Of a stretch of DNA of 7,645 nt, positions 1-6,717 are shown piece after piece. This stretch comes from Thermoflexibacter sp. (GTDB lineage: Bacteria > Bacteroidota > Bacteroidia > Cytophagales > Thermoflexibacteraceae). Where the stretch lies: positions 1 to 7,645 of the forward strand of contig JALOMS010000209.1 of the NCBI GenBank assembly GCA_025455345.1, in the 5' to 3' direction. The first letter of the stretch is position 1. Every line of letters starts with the position of its first letter. A model generated the notes under the pieces. It was not told the origin of the DNA and ran no database searches. It worked only from the letters and a program-made list of their open reading frames with translations. Position numbers and translations under genes: made by a program.

Positions 1-375
1 GCCTGCTACCAAAATAAGTTCTGGTTTGTCATTGATTAAATCTTTAAAATAGATAATTTCCGAGAGAGGTGTAGCCAAATCTGCATCTAAATAACCAATG
101 TAATCATATTTCTCCTGTTCGCACACATATAACATTCCTTGTCGCACGGCTTCAGATTTTCCTTGATTATGAGATAGTTGCAAATATTTTATTTGCGTTG
201 GGGCAGTAGATTGCATTTTCTCTAATATTTGTAATGTGCCGTCTTTGCTTCCATTATCTACAAAACAAAAGTCAATCAGGGGATTTTTTGTGCAAAACAA
301 TAAAAAATCATCAGATTTTAATCGCTTCTCTTCGTTAAAACAGGGAACAATAAAAATAATTCTATTACTTGACAT
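1..375 (-). CDS. Family 2 glycosyltransferase, dolichyl/polyprenyl-phosphate sugar synthase-like (partial, N-terminal 125 residues)
   Basis: This is the N-terminal part of a GT2 (GT-A fold) glycosyltransferase; its C-terminus lies beyond base 1. Seen: an opening beta strand ending in VPCFNEEKRL (residues 10-19), the nucleotide-binding FVDNGSKDGT (38-47), a GKSEAVRQGM segment (72-81) and the metal-binding acidic motif YLDADLATPL (95-104). In the family, NE and the DxD-like DADL bind the nucleotide-sugar and its divalent metal. The GKSEAVRxGM stretch followed by DADLATP is typical of dolichyl-phosphate beta-glucosyltransferase-like enzymes, which transfer a hexose from a nucleotide sugar to a polyprenyl phosphate at the inner membrane face. 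The ATG at 375-373 is chosen because it directly follows the TGA stop (378-376) of the membrane glycosyltransferase gene, with no intervening base. This suggests translational coupling and a joint pathway. The sugar and acceptor are inferred; whether C-terminal membrane helices follow cannot be seen. Confidence 0.9.
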   Translation of the reverse strand, partial: MSSNRIIFIVPCFNEEKRLKSDDFLLFCTKNPLIDFCFVDNGSKDGTLQILEKMQSTAPTQIKYLQLSHNQGKSEAVRQGMLYVCEQEKYDYIGYLDADLATPLSEIIYFKDLINDKPELILVAG

Positions 376-1866
376 TCAAGAATGTTGGATTTTGGTTTTG
401 TAAAAATAAGAAACGATTAGGTTTAGCATATAACACGCCAAAATCGTAAAATACGGATAGGCAAGTATGAAATACCGATACTCTATGCGCCTCAATACTA
501 AAGGACATAGCGCAATAATGTATAGCGGAATAATCAAGAGGAGTAAATAACTCAAGGGTAACTTATAGTAATTAAAAATAGCGTAAAAGATAAAGAAAAA
601 TCCTCCCAACAAAGTAAAATAATATAAAGAAGAGTAAAAAAGTTTGACTACTTTTTGAAACCAATTTTGCTGTATAAAGGGCTTATTGCTAATATTATAA
701 GAGCCACTATGAAACAAAAATTTGGGGAGTAGCCTCAAAGGAGCAACCACATAAAAATAGAATGGCTTTTCACTTATAAATGCTTTTCTATACTTCCTGA
801 GCGATTTGGTTATTGTTTTGTCAAGTATTTCTCTTTCTTCAGATGAAAGCTGTGTATCATTTGATTTTTCATATAATTTTTTCAAATTAGCCAAAGAATC
901 TGCATTATAAACAGAAGTAAATACATAATCAGGCAAATCATTCAAAGACTTGTATTGGGTAGGTAGGTGGGCTATTTGTGGTATTTTATAAAATAAAGCT
1001 ATCTCAGAGTCAGGATTCCACCAAATTATATCTCCCCCCCAAGCCTGTACGAACTCCATCAATGCCAAGAGTTTACCTTCTTTCAGTCCAGCATAAACAT
1101 CAGTAACGATAGGAATAAATTTGTTAAATTGGAGATAATTTCTTGTAATCCAAATTGTTTCTGTCAAGATAAAGACCAGATTAAAACTTAAAACAACTCG
1201 AATTACCATGCGTAAGGCGGCTGTCTTTTTTACAAAAAAAATATAAACTAAATAAATATTAAAAATAACCCATAAAGGTAGAATATAGGGGCGCATGAGT
1301 ATAGCCCAAGTCAGAAATAGTCCTGCTAAGAAATAGTGCCAGTTAGTCTTCGCTGAAATAAATAGGTAAAAACTTATAATAAAGGCAGAAACAAAAAAAC
1401 TTTCTGTCAGAATAAATAAGTCATAAAGGGTTACAAATGAGTTGATTCCATAAACAAAAAAGACAAAATAAAATAACCTCTCTGAAGGGAATACCCAATA
1501 AATTGTTTTTGCTAAATAGTAGGTAGAAAGAGCAGAAAGTAGTATTTGCAAGACATATACGATATTTTTGACTGTGATTTCTTCAAAAGACATACTCAAT
1601 GGCGCAAGTATTACGTCATACCCTGGCATACGACCTGCATAAGGAAGCACTTTTCCGTCATACATCTTGCCAAAAGTGCCTGTTTGAGCAACCATCTCTG
1701 CCGTATGCAAGTAATCAGGGCAATCCCCATTACAAACCCCTATCAATCCATCTCCATTCCAAAGTTCGAGGTTATAAGTGAGGAATAAAATCACCATCAA
1801 CTTGATGACAAAAGCCAAAAATATCCAGAAACCTGTATTTTCTATGCGGGTCATTTTATTTTTCAT
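376..1866 (-). CDS. GT-C type integral membrane glycosyltransferase (GT39/ArnT-like)
   Basis: A 496-residue polytopic membrane protein. A first membrane helix (about 12-31) leads into a large external loop with GDCPDY (47-52) and AGRMPGYD (77-84). This is the usual GT-C layout of acidic residues followed by an R-x-PGY turn; D48 or D51 is the likely catalytic acidic residue. Later hallmarks are LTESFF (153-158), ILMRPYILPL (189-198) and a C-terminal hydrophobic block (about 412-488) ending in an RRIEYRYFILAYPY stretch. A soluble loop lies around residues 250-400. Family knowledge: such enzymes take sugar from a polyprenyl-phosphate donor and add it to lipid, glycan or protein on the outer side of the inner membrane. 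The neighbouring GT2, fused to it by TGAATG, is a natural source of that donor. Start: ATG at 1866-1864; Met5 (1854) is an alternative because a promoter-like element lies only 8 bases upstream. Odd feature: a run of seven G in the coding strand at 1034-1040. Acceptor unknown. Confidence 0.85.
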   Translation of the reverse strand: MKNKMTRIENTGFWIFLAFVIKLMVILFLTYNLELWNGDGLIGVCNGDCPDYLHTAEMVAQTGTFGKMYDGKVLPYAGRMPGYDVILAPLSMSFEEITVKNIVYVLQILLSALSTYYLAKTIYWVFPSERLFYFVFFVYGINSFVTLYDLFILTESFFVSAFIISFYLFISAKTNWHYFLAGLFLTWAILMRPYILPLWVIFNIYLVYIFFVKKTAALRMVIRVVLSFNLVFILTETIWITRNYLQFNKFIPIVTDVYAGLKEGKLLALMEFVQAWGGDIIWWNPDSEIALFYKIPQIAHLPTQYKSLNDLPDYVFTSVYNADSLANLKKLYEKSNDTQLSSEEREILDKTITKSLRKYRKAFISEKPFYFYVVAPLRLLPKFLFHSGSYNISNKPFIQQNWFQKVVKLFYSSLYYFTLLGGFFFIFYAIFNYYKLPLSYLLLLIIPLYIIALCPLVLRRIEYRYFILAYPYFTILACYMLNLIVSYFYKTKIQHS

Positions 1867-1874
1867 TTTATTGG

Positions 1875-1882
1875 CAAAGGTA
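1875..1882 (-). promoter_or_regulatory. Possible -7 element of the glycosyltransferase operon
   Basis: Read on the minus strand this is TACCTTTG, a full match to the Bacteroidota -7 consensus TAnnTTTG. It ends 8 bases before the first ATG of the membrane glycosyltransferase gene. No TTG-type -33 element is visible at the usual spacing of about 19-21 bases, which weakens the call. If it is used, the transcript would be almost leaderless for the first ATG, or translation would begin at Met5. Confidence 0.3.
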
Positions 1883-1936
1883 GATATTTTGTATGGATTA
1901 TGTGTAGAGGCAAAAATGATAGATAATTATTTCAGC

Positions 1937-1965
1937 TTGTATTTGACTTAAAATCTTTATCTTTG
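1937..1965 (+). promoter_or_regulatory. Bacteroidota-type promoter facing the broken type IIG gene
   Basis: TATCTTTG at 1958-1965 matches the TAnnTTTG -7 consensus exactly, and a TTG at 1937-1939 lies 18 bases upstream, close to the usual -33 spacing. Transcription would begin near 1970-1973, just before the ATG at 1984. It therefore appears to drive the pseudogene. Whether it belonged to the original gene or was present before the remnant arrived cannot be told. Confidence 0.5.
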
Positions 1966-1983
1966 CCTTAGAAATAAAATCCT

Positions 1984-2743
1984 ATGCTACAATTCCATTT
2001 CTCCACATTAGAAGGCGAAGATATTATTTTTGACGCTAACGCCCTCAACAAGCCTTTTTACTATGAGTTGCTTTACATTTTGGGTTTGGAGGAGTACAGA
2101 GGAAGTGGTGAAAATCAGGCGGAGGAAGCAACCCGAAGCGGGCGCACTGATAGAGTTGGTCATTTTTGAGTTGGCACTGAATGGGCGCATAGAAAACCCT
2201 GCTTTGGAAGAATATGGCAAAGAACGAGCAGAAAGAATTGAAAATGTAGCGCTTGCACTGTGTATTCTCTGGCTCAATCGAATCCTTTTCCTCAAATTGT
2301 TGGAGGCGCAACTTTTTGCTTTCAACGATAATGACCCGCATTTTAAGTTCATGAACTTAGAAACCTTACCTGATTTTAGCGAAATCAAAGGCTTTTTCTT
2401 TGCGGTGCTTGCCCGCCGCCCCGAAGAAAGACACGAGATGTACCAAGAACGCTTTGCCCACATTCCTTACCTCAATAGTTCGCTGTTTGAACCTGACCGA
2501 ACCCTCGAAGAAAAGGCAATGCACATCGCAGAACTGAAAAATAATGTGCCTCTGCCTATTTACCAAGATACTATTTTGAGGGACGGACAAGGCAAACTTC
2601 GCAAGGGCGAGAAAATCAGAATGCTGAACTATCTCTTTGATTTTCTGAATATTTATAACTTTGGGCTGATAGGCGAGCATATCGTCAATCCTACGTCCAA
2701 TACCATCATCAATGCCTCCGTCTTGGGCAAAGGTTTATATTGA
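1984..2743 (+). pseudogene. Broken internal fragment of a type IIG restriction-modification enzyme (Eco57I-like family)
   Basis: Two consecutive frames join into one protein-like sequence. Frame 1 from ATG 1984 gives NKPFYYELLYILGLEE; the next frame resumes near 2102 with EEVVKIRRRKQPEAGALIEL and stays open to TGA 2741-2743. The joined sequence carries stretches I recognise from large type IIG enzymes of Bacteroidota (single-chain DNA methyltransferase plus endonuclease): ALCILWLNRILFLKLLEAQL, PYLNSSLFEPD, PLPIYQDTILRDGQGKLRKG, LNYLFDFLNIYNFG and TIINASVLG. In full-length relatives SVLG is followed by FEKINGYKDG and the methyltransferase core; here it is followed by KGLY and a stop. The N-terminal few hundred residues, the catalytic methyltransferase core and the target-recognition part are all missing, so no activity is expected. 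The frame change lies in 2089-2107, where GAGGA occurs twice 10 bases apart. Removing 10 bases restores GLEEVVKI; removing one G restores GLEEYREVVKI. G+C looks clearly higher than in the flanks, fitting foreign origin. Confidence 0.85.
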
Positions 2744-3814
2744 CAAATCTACCAATACTATTCTGTGATTCCCTGTATCTGCAATTGCTAATAAGTTGTT
2801 TTCTACTGAGATAGAGAATGCCCAATAGATAGTGTTTTCTGTTGTCAAAACAGTTTCTAAATTTTCGCTTCCTGTGGAAAAATCCTTTTGACCAATGAGG
2901 CTATTGGCAGATACATTATTGATAGGTGGGAAATCTTGGAACCACAATATGCGACTATTCCCTGTATCTGCTACAAAAACGCCATTTTTATAAAAGCAAG
3001 CATCATAGCACCAATTCAGTGTATTTGCTTTTGGAAAAAGTCCATACTGATTTTGCCCATTTTGAGAAAAATCTGATTGTCCAATAATTACATCAGCAGG
3101 TTTTGAAAATGCACTTTCCCAATGATGCCAAAGAAGGACTCGATAATATTGGGTATCTGTGATAGCCAACTGACCATTTTCTCCGATTTTGACCGAATAC
3201 GCCCACACAGCATTTTGAGGATTATAATCTCTTTCTAAAAAATTGGTTTGTCCTATTACTTTGTCCGCAGGGCTGAAGGACTTAGTAGGTATCTCATTAA
3301 AGAACAGGACTCTGCGATTTCCTGTGTCTGCTATCCACAATGATTTTCCGTCAGAACAAACACCATAACACCAATATAAGCTTTGGGAGGTTGGGGGTGT
3401 ATTGACACCATTGATATTGGGTTGGTTACTTTCAAAATCTGGCTGACCTATTACTACATCTGCGGGTTGTCCTGTGTGCGTAGGTAATTCATTCCAAATC
3501 AATACTCTGTGATTCCATGCGTCGGCGATGATGAGTCGCTTTCCATCAGACCAAAGCCCAGAAGGATATTGTAAAGTGCTTGCAGAAACAAGTCCGTTCG
3601 CATTACGCCCTGTATCAGTTTGCAGGATTTGCCCCAAAACTACGTCTGGTTCTTGGTATGGGGTATGTGGTATTTTTTTCCAGATAAATACGCGATTCTG
3701 CCCTGTATCTGCTACAAAAAGTGCATCATTTTTAATAAAAACTCCTCTTGGGGCAAGAAAGGGATTATTTGCTGTTCCTTTAAAAAGTCTTTGATGAGAA
3801 ACGAGATTTTGCAT
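2735..3814 (-). CDS. NHL-repeat six-bladed beta-propeller protein
   Basis: A 359-residue protein built from six repeats. The core motif [AT]D-x(4)-RV/RI occurs with its D at residues 36, 98, 163, 220, 283 and 346, about 57-65 residues apart. Between them runs a linker of the form P-x-x-ADVVIGQxDF (for example 117-127, 182-192, 239-249). This is the NHL repeat, and six copies suggest one closed six-bladed propeller. Family knowledge: NHL propellers bind proteins, RNA or ligands, and some bacterial ones are enzymes; nothing here fixes a ligand. No signal peptide is seen at the N-terminus (MQNLVSHQRL), and the frame upstream of the ATG offers no better start, so it may be cytoplasmic, unlike many secreted relatives. 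The repeats are recent enough that an identical 20-base segment occurs at 2960-2979 and 3701-3720. The gene converges on the broken type IIG gene and overlaps its last 9 bases. Confidence 0.85.
   Translation of the reverse strand: MQNLVSHQRLFKGTANNPFLAPRGVFIKNDALFVADTGQNRVFIWKKIPHTPYQEPDVVLGQILQTDTGRNANGLVSASTLQYPSGLWSDGKRLIIADAWNHRVLIWNELPTHTGQPADVVIGQPDFESNQPNINGVNTPPTSQSLYWCYGVCSDGKSLWIADTGNRRVLFFNEIPTKSFSPADKVIGQTNFLERDYNPQNAVWAYSVKIGENGQLAITDTQYYRVLLWHHWESAFSKPADVIIGQSDFSQNGQNQYGLFPKANTLNWCYDACFYKNGVFVADTGNSRILWFQDFPPINNVSANSLIGQKDFSTGSENLETVLTTENTIYWAFSISVENNLLAIADTGNHRIVLVDLSI
2960..2979. repeat. Exact 20-base repeat inside the NHL gene, copy 1 (other copy 3701-3720)
   Basis: The same 20 bases occur at 3701-3720. 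Both encode the VADTG core of a propeller blade on the minus strand. Shorter, imperfect versions occur near 2771 and 3321. This is repetition from blade duplication, not a mobile element. Confidence 0.8.
3701..3720. repeat. Exact 20-base repeat inside the NHL gene, copy 2
   Basis: Identical to 2960-2979 and located in the first blade of the NHL protein. The two copies, about 740 bases apart in direct orientation, could recombine in frame and change the number of blades (741 bases is a multiple of three). Confidence 0.8.
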
Positions 3815-3845
3815 AATTTTAGATTGAAAAGTAGTTAGCCAATCT

Positions 3846-3886
3846 AAAAAATGTAGGCAGTGAATATGACATTACCTACATTTTTT
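3846..3886 (-). terminator. Hairpin terminator after the DUF2911 gene
   Basis: A perfect 12-base inverted repeat (3846-3857 against 3875-3886) has AAAAAATGTAGG as its left arm, with a 17-base loop. Read on the minus strand, CCTACA is followed by TTTTTT, giving a stem with a U tract 20 bases after the stop of the lipoprotein gene. The A and T runs pair on both sides, so it could act in both directions. It separates the three-gene operon from the NHL gene. Confidence 0.7.
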
Positions 3887-3905
3887 ATTGTCTAAAAAGA
3901 GGAAA

Positions 3906-4598
3906 TTACATAGTCGTTTTGAATGGCATACTTACTTTGATTTTCTCCCAACTCATGTCTATCGAACCTTCTGAATCAGATTTTTTGTTTATGCTATATG
4001 TTAAACGTGATACTTCTTTTTTCAAGGTTTCAGGTTTAATTTTAATACGGATAACATCTTCTTTTTCAGAGTAATCATCGGCTAAGTGCTGATTAGGTCT
4101 TGTATTAAGGATTAATGTCCACTCTGTTGCACTTGGGATAGTAAAAAAGCCATAAGTTCCTGCGCTAATTTTTTGGTCATTAATCATGATGTCTTTGTCA
4201 AAAGATACAGATGTCGCTGTATGCGCTCCAGTAACCCATACTTGGTCATAGCCAACCAAACCATTCCATATAGAACGTCCCTTTACGCCGGGTGAGCCAT
4301 AGTTGATAGTTACAGTCAAATTTCCTAATGTGCCGCTTGCTTCTCGTCTGGCACTGGTCTTTAAGGTGTCTTTTGCGATAAGACCTTGATTTACACTATC
4401 TGCATAGCCTGAAAATTTGAGTTCTCTTTGATTTTTCTCATCATTTGCTGTTTTAGCTTGATGCTGAGCATGAGAATCTGCAATTACCGAGTCTTTGGGC
4501 ATGTCTGCTTCTGTATTTGACTGTTGGTTACTTCCGCAAGATGTGGTTATCAATGTAATAAAGGAGATAACAATAGTTGTTAAAATTGAGTTTTTCAT
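3906..4598 (-). CDS. DUF2911 family lipoprotein
   Basis: A 230-residue exported lipoprotein. Residues 1-21 form a lipoprotein signal (MKN, a hydrophobic stretch, then ITTSC) with C21 as the lipidated residue. A polar low-complexity linker rich in N, Q, S, D and K follows (22-60). The DUF2911 domain covers about 85-210 and shows YGSPGVKGRSIWNGLVGY (100-117), VWVTGAHTATSVSF (120-133), ISAGTYGFFTIP (144-155) and EWTLILNT (159-166). These are the strongly conserved blocks of this beta-rich family, whose biochemical role is unknown. The residues after C21 (GSNQQS) lack the acidic pattern of known Bacteroidetes surface-export signals, so a periplasmic-facing position is more likely, though unproven. 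It is the last gene of the probable operon, 43 bases after the NTF2-like gene, and is followed by the hairpin terminator at 3846-3886. Start: the only ATG that includes the signal peptide. Confidence 0.9.
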   Translation of the reverse strand: MKNSILTTIVISFITLITTSCGSNQQSNTEADMPKDSVIADSHAQHQAKTANDEKNQRELKFSGYADSVNQGLIAKDTLKTSARREASGTLGNLTVTINYGSPGVKGRSIWNGLVGYDQVWVTGAHTATSVSFDKDIMINDQKISAGTYGFFTIPSATEWTLILNTRPNQHLADDYSEKEDVIRIKIKPETLKKEVSRLTYSINKKSDSEGSIDMSWEKIKVSMPFKTTM

Positions 4599-4641
4599 AA
4601 AAAAAAATGAATTAATTGGTTTTAAAATAGTTAACTTATTT

Positions 4642-5082
4642 TCATAATCGAGTGGTTTGCCAAGAAATTACCCGCCACTTGCCTTTTTTCTTGCGATACA
4701 CAGATGTAAACGTTGTTCTGACTTTGCTAATGGTATTATCAGGAAGAATAGACTCAAATTCCAATATCCCATTAGTAATGGCTATTTTGTCATAGATACG
4801 CGCTTCAGAATGTTCGATGGACATAGTTTTATATCTTGCTTTTCCCTCTGCAATAGCCTGAATATAAGTGGCTTTGTTATCTCTTTTACCGCTCGAATGT
4901 ATCCAAATAACTTCTTCAGCAAGCATTTGTTCAAGTTTTCCTGTATTTGCTGTAAGCGTTGCTTTTACTCTTTCTCTCTCAAAAGCCAATACTTCTTCTT
5001 TGATTTTGTCTTGAGCAAAAATTTGAGTACAAAATACTGAAAATAACAATTTTAATACTATCAATAGGCTTACTGCTTTCAT
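4642..5082 (-). CDS. Secreted NTF2-like protein (DUF4440/SnoaL-like)
   Basis: A 146-residue protein with a cleavable signal peptide (MKAVSLLIVLKLLFSVF, probable cut after A23 in IFAQDK) and a single compact domain of the NTF2-like fold. Seen: an N-terminal helix with EEVLAFERERVKATLTAN (29-46), then LEQMLAEEVIWIHSSGKRDN (50-69), ATYIQAIAEGKARYK (71-85), and the C-terminal strands VRTTFTSVYRKKKGKWRVIS (121-140). The IHSSG-x-x-D-x-K pattern followed by a YxxAIxxGKxRY helix is typical of DUF4440 proteins, a cone-shaped fold used for enzymes and for binding small ligands. No specific catalytic set can be named, and the substrate is unknown. The length is normal for the fold with a signal peptide. 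It lies 32 bases after the oxidoreductase gene and 43 bases before the lipoprotein gene, with no promoter-like element in either gap, so it is probably co-transcribed with both. Confidence 0.85.
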   Translation of the reverse strand: MKAVSLLIVLKLLFSVFCTQIFAQDKIKEEVLAFERERVKATLTANTGKLEQMLAEEVIWIHSSGKRDNKATYIQAIAEGKARYKTMSIEHSEARIYDKIAITNGILEFESILPDNTISKVRTTFTSVYRKKKGKWRVISWQTTRL

Positions 5083-5114
5083 TTTTAGATGGATTTTATT
5101 ATAGATTTATATAC

Positions 5115-6455
5115 TTACACTTTGGGCAGTTTCCACCCGTTCTGATAGTTGGCTTTCATTAATTCATTTGCTTTACTATCAGCTACAAACTCATTTTTTG
5201 TGTAATCCCAAAATACGCGCCTCCCAGTTTTGAAAGCAATATTACCCATTTGGCAGACAGTAGCTACGTGTGCGCCAATTTCTATGCTACACTTGGGTGT
5301 ACTTCTGGTTTTGATACAATTGATAAAGTCTTTGGCGTGTTCGTCCAAATATCCTCCTCCTTGTGGCTGGAAAGGAGGTTTTTCCATCTTATAAACGAGG
5401 TTTCTTCTGTCATCGGAGTTGGTTTCGGGCAAAATCTCCCATCCTCCTCTATCTACTACCAATGTACCATTGTTCCCAATAAAAGCGATTCCGTGATTGC
5501 GCCCGTAATTACCACCGTCTATGCCTACTGCGTGTTCCCAAATCATGCTAAACTTATCAAACTCATATACTGCTTGCAAGGTATCAGGGGTTTCGGCGGC
5601 ATCATCTGGATAGGCAAACTTTCCACCTAAAGCCATTACAGAACGCGGCACAGAGGCGTTCATGCCAGCTAAAGCAATATCTATCAAGTGTACGCCCCAA
5701 TCAGTCATCAGTCCTCCCGCATAATCCCAAAACCAACGAAAAGTAAAATGAAAGCGATTCTTATTGAACTTGCGTTTGGGGGCAGGACCTAACCACATTT
5801 CATAATCCACCCCTGTTGGTGGGTCAGTATCTGGAACGACGGGGACAGATTTCATCCAGCCCTGATATGCCCAAGTCTTGACCAAGCGAATTTGTCCAAG
5901 TTTGCCTGATTGTACATATTTGATAGCATTGTCAAAATGATAGCCACTTCTCTGCCATTGTCCTACTTGAACTATTCTTTTATATCGCTTGGCAGCCGCA
6001 ACCATCAAGCGACATTCTTCTATGGTATTCGCCACGGGTTTATCTACAAATACGTCTTTGTCAGCTTCGCAAGCGTGAATCATTTGCAAGGCGTGCCAAT
6101 GGTCAGGTGTACCAATAATGACTGCGTCTATGTCTTTGTTATCTAATAATTTGCGATAGTCTTCGTACTGCTTGGGTCTTTTTCCTTGTAGTCTTTCTGC
6201 CTCTGCTGTACGTTGGTCAAGTACGCTTTTGTCCACATCACAAAGCGCAATACACTCTATTTCAGGCATTTTGAAATGTGCATTCATATTAGCCCAACCC
6301 TGACCTTTGCAACCTATAAGTCCTACTCTTATTTTGTCATTGGCACTGATTTTCTTCTTTGATGCCAGCAGTTCTTCTGGAATAGCACTAAGCAGGCTCG
6401 CTCCTGCAGTTACTTTGACCGCATGATTAAGAAATTTTCTTCTTGAGTTTTCCAT
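5115..6455 (-). CDS. Tat-exported Gfo/Idh/MocA family oxidoreductase
   Basis: A 446-residue NAD(P)-dependent oxidoreductase-family protein. A twin-arginine signal SRRKFL (4-9) precedes a weak hydrophobic region (12-25), so it is likely exported folded with its cofactor bound. The Rossmann domain begins at IRVGLIGCKGQGWANM (42-57) and contains ALCDVD (70-75), AVIIGTPDHWHALQ (111-124) and FVDKPVANT (136-144); DKP is the family's EKP-type motif with the catalytic-region lysine K139. The C-terminal alpha/beta domain has YEMWLGPAP (218-226), WDYAGGLMTDWGVHLIDIA (243-261, with the conserved D-x-x-x-H) and a long GG-containing loop. Family knowledge: these enzymes oxidise or epimerise sugars and inositols. 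The Tat form with PDHWH is common in Bacteroidota, with few substrates known, so the substrate here is not assigned. First gene of the probable operon. It retains DKP, so nothing suggests loss of activity. Confidence 0.92.
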   Translation of the reverse strand: MENSRRKFLNHAVKVTAGASLLSAIPEELLASKKKISANDKIRVGLIGCKGQGWANMNAHFKMPEIECIALCDVDKSVLDQRTAEAERLQGKRPKQYEDYRKLLDNKDIDAVIIGTPDHWHALQMIHACEADKDVFVDKPVANTIEECRLMVAAAKRYKRIVQVGQWQRSGYHFDNAIKYVQSGKLGQIRLVKTWAYQGWMKSVPVVPDTDPPTGVDYEMWLGPAPKRKFNKNRFHFTFRWFWDYAGGLMTDWGVHLIDIALAGMNASVPRSVMALGGKFAYPDDAAETPDTLQAVYEFDKFSMIWEHAVGIDGGNYGRNHGIAFIGNNGTLVVDRGGWEILPETNSDDRRNLVYKMEKPPFQPQGGGYLDEHAKDFINCIKTRSTPKCSIEIGAHVATVCQMGNIAFKTGRRVFWDYTKNEFVADSKANELMKANYQNGWKLPKV

Positions 6456-6520
6456 AATTACTATTTGAGGGGTGGTTTTAATTATATAATTCTGTAAATA
6501 AAATAGTTATAAAAAAGCAC

Positions 6521-6528
6521 CAAAGATA
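6521..6528 (-). promoter_or_regulatory. Probable -7 promoter element of the oxidoreductase operon
   Basis: On the minus strand this reads TATCTTTG, an exact TAnnTTTG match, 65 bases upstream of the oxidoreductase ATG. It would leave an untranslated leader of roughly 55-60 bases. The nearest TTG upstream is 27 bases away, longer than the usual -33 spacing, so only the -7 half is supported. Confidence 0.45.
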
Positions 6529-6717
6529 AAAGAGAAGTTTAACTTTGATTATTCACAATAAAAATTAAGCTCCTTTTATCTTATGATGTATTCAAATCTA
6601 ACAGTTCTTATCTAATTTTTGAGAGAAATTGAAATAAAAATTCCATTAAAAAACAAAGAGGTAGAAAACAAATCCATTCATCTGTTTCTATAATATTTTT
6701 TTCATGGTCATGATGTT

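Noticed and set aside
1546..1788. Plus-strand open frames of 60-80 codons within the membrane glycosyltransferase gene
   Set aside because: They run antisense to a well-supported coding gene, show no family motifs and no promoter of their own.
2008..2680. Minus-strand open frames of 98-151 codons opposite the broken type IIG gene
   Set aside because: The plus-strand translation has clear family similarity; the minus-strand products are serine/cysteine-rich shadows without recognisable motifs.
2030..2743. An intact gene starting at the ATG at 2030
   Set aside because: The first 25 residues from this start are the out-of-frame reading of a segment that encodes the conserved KPFYYELLYILGLEE in the other frame, so this is a frameshifted remnant and not a genuine start.
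2735..3814. A CRISPR-like or tandem-repeat array suggested by recurring CCTGTATCTGC segments
   Set aside because: The repeats are 180 or more bases apart, vary in sequence and fall at the same point of each protein blade; they are coding repeats.
4657..5040. A 127-codon plus-strand open frame
   Set aside because: It is antisense to the secreted NTF2-like gene, which has a signal peptide and domain motifs.
5250..6146. Plus-strand open frames of 78-126 codons
   Set aside because: They lie antisense to the oxidoreductase gene and carry no family features.
5115..6455. Assigning the Tat protein to the GH109 NAD-dependent glycosidases
   Set aside because: Those share the fold and often a Tat signal, but this protein keeps the DKP motif and a PDHWH segment of the oxidoreductase branch, so the glycosidase label is not supported.
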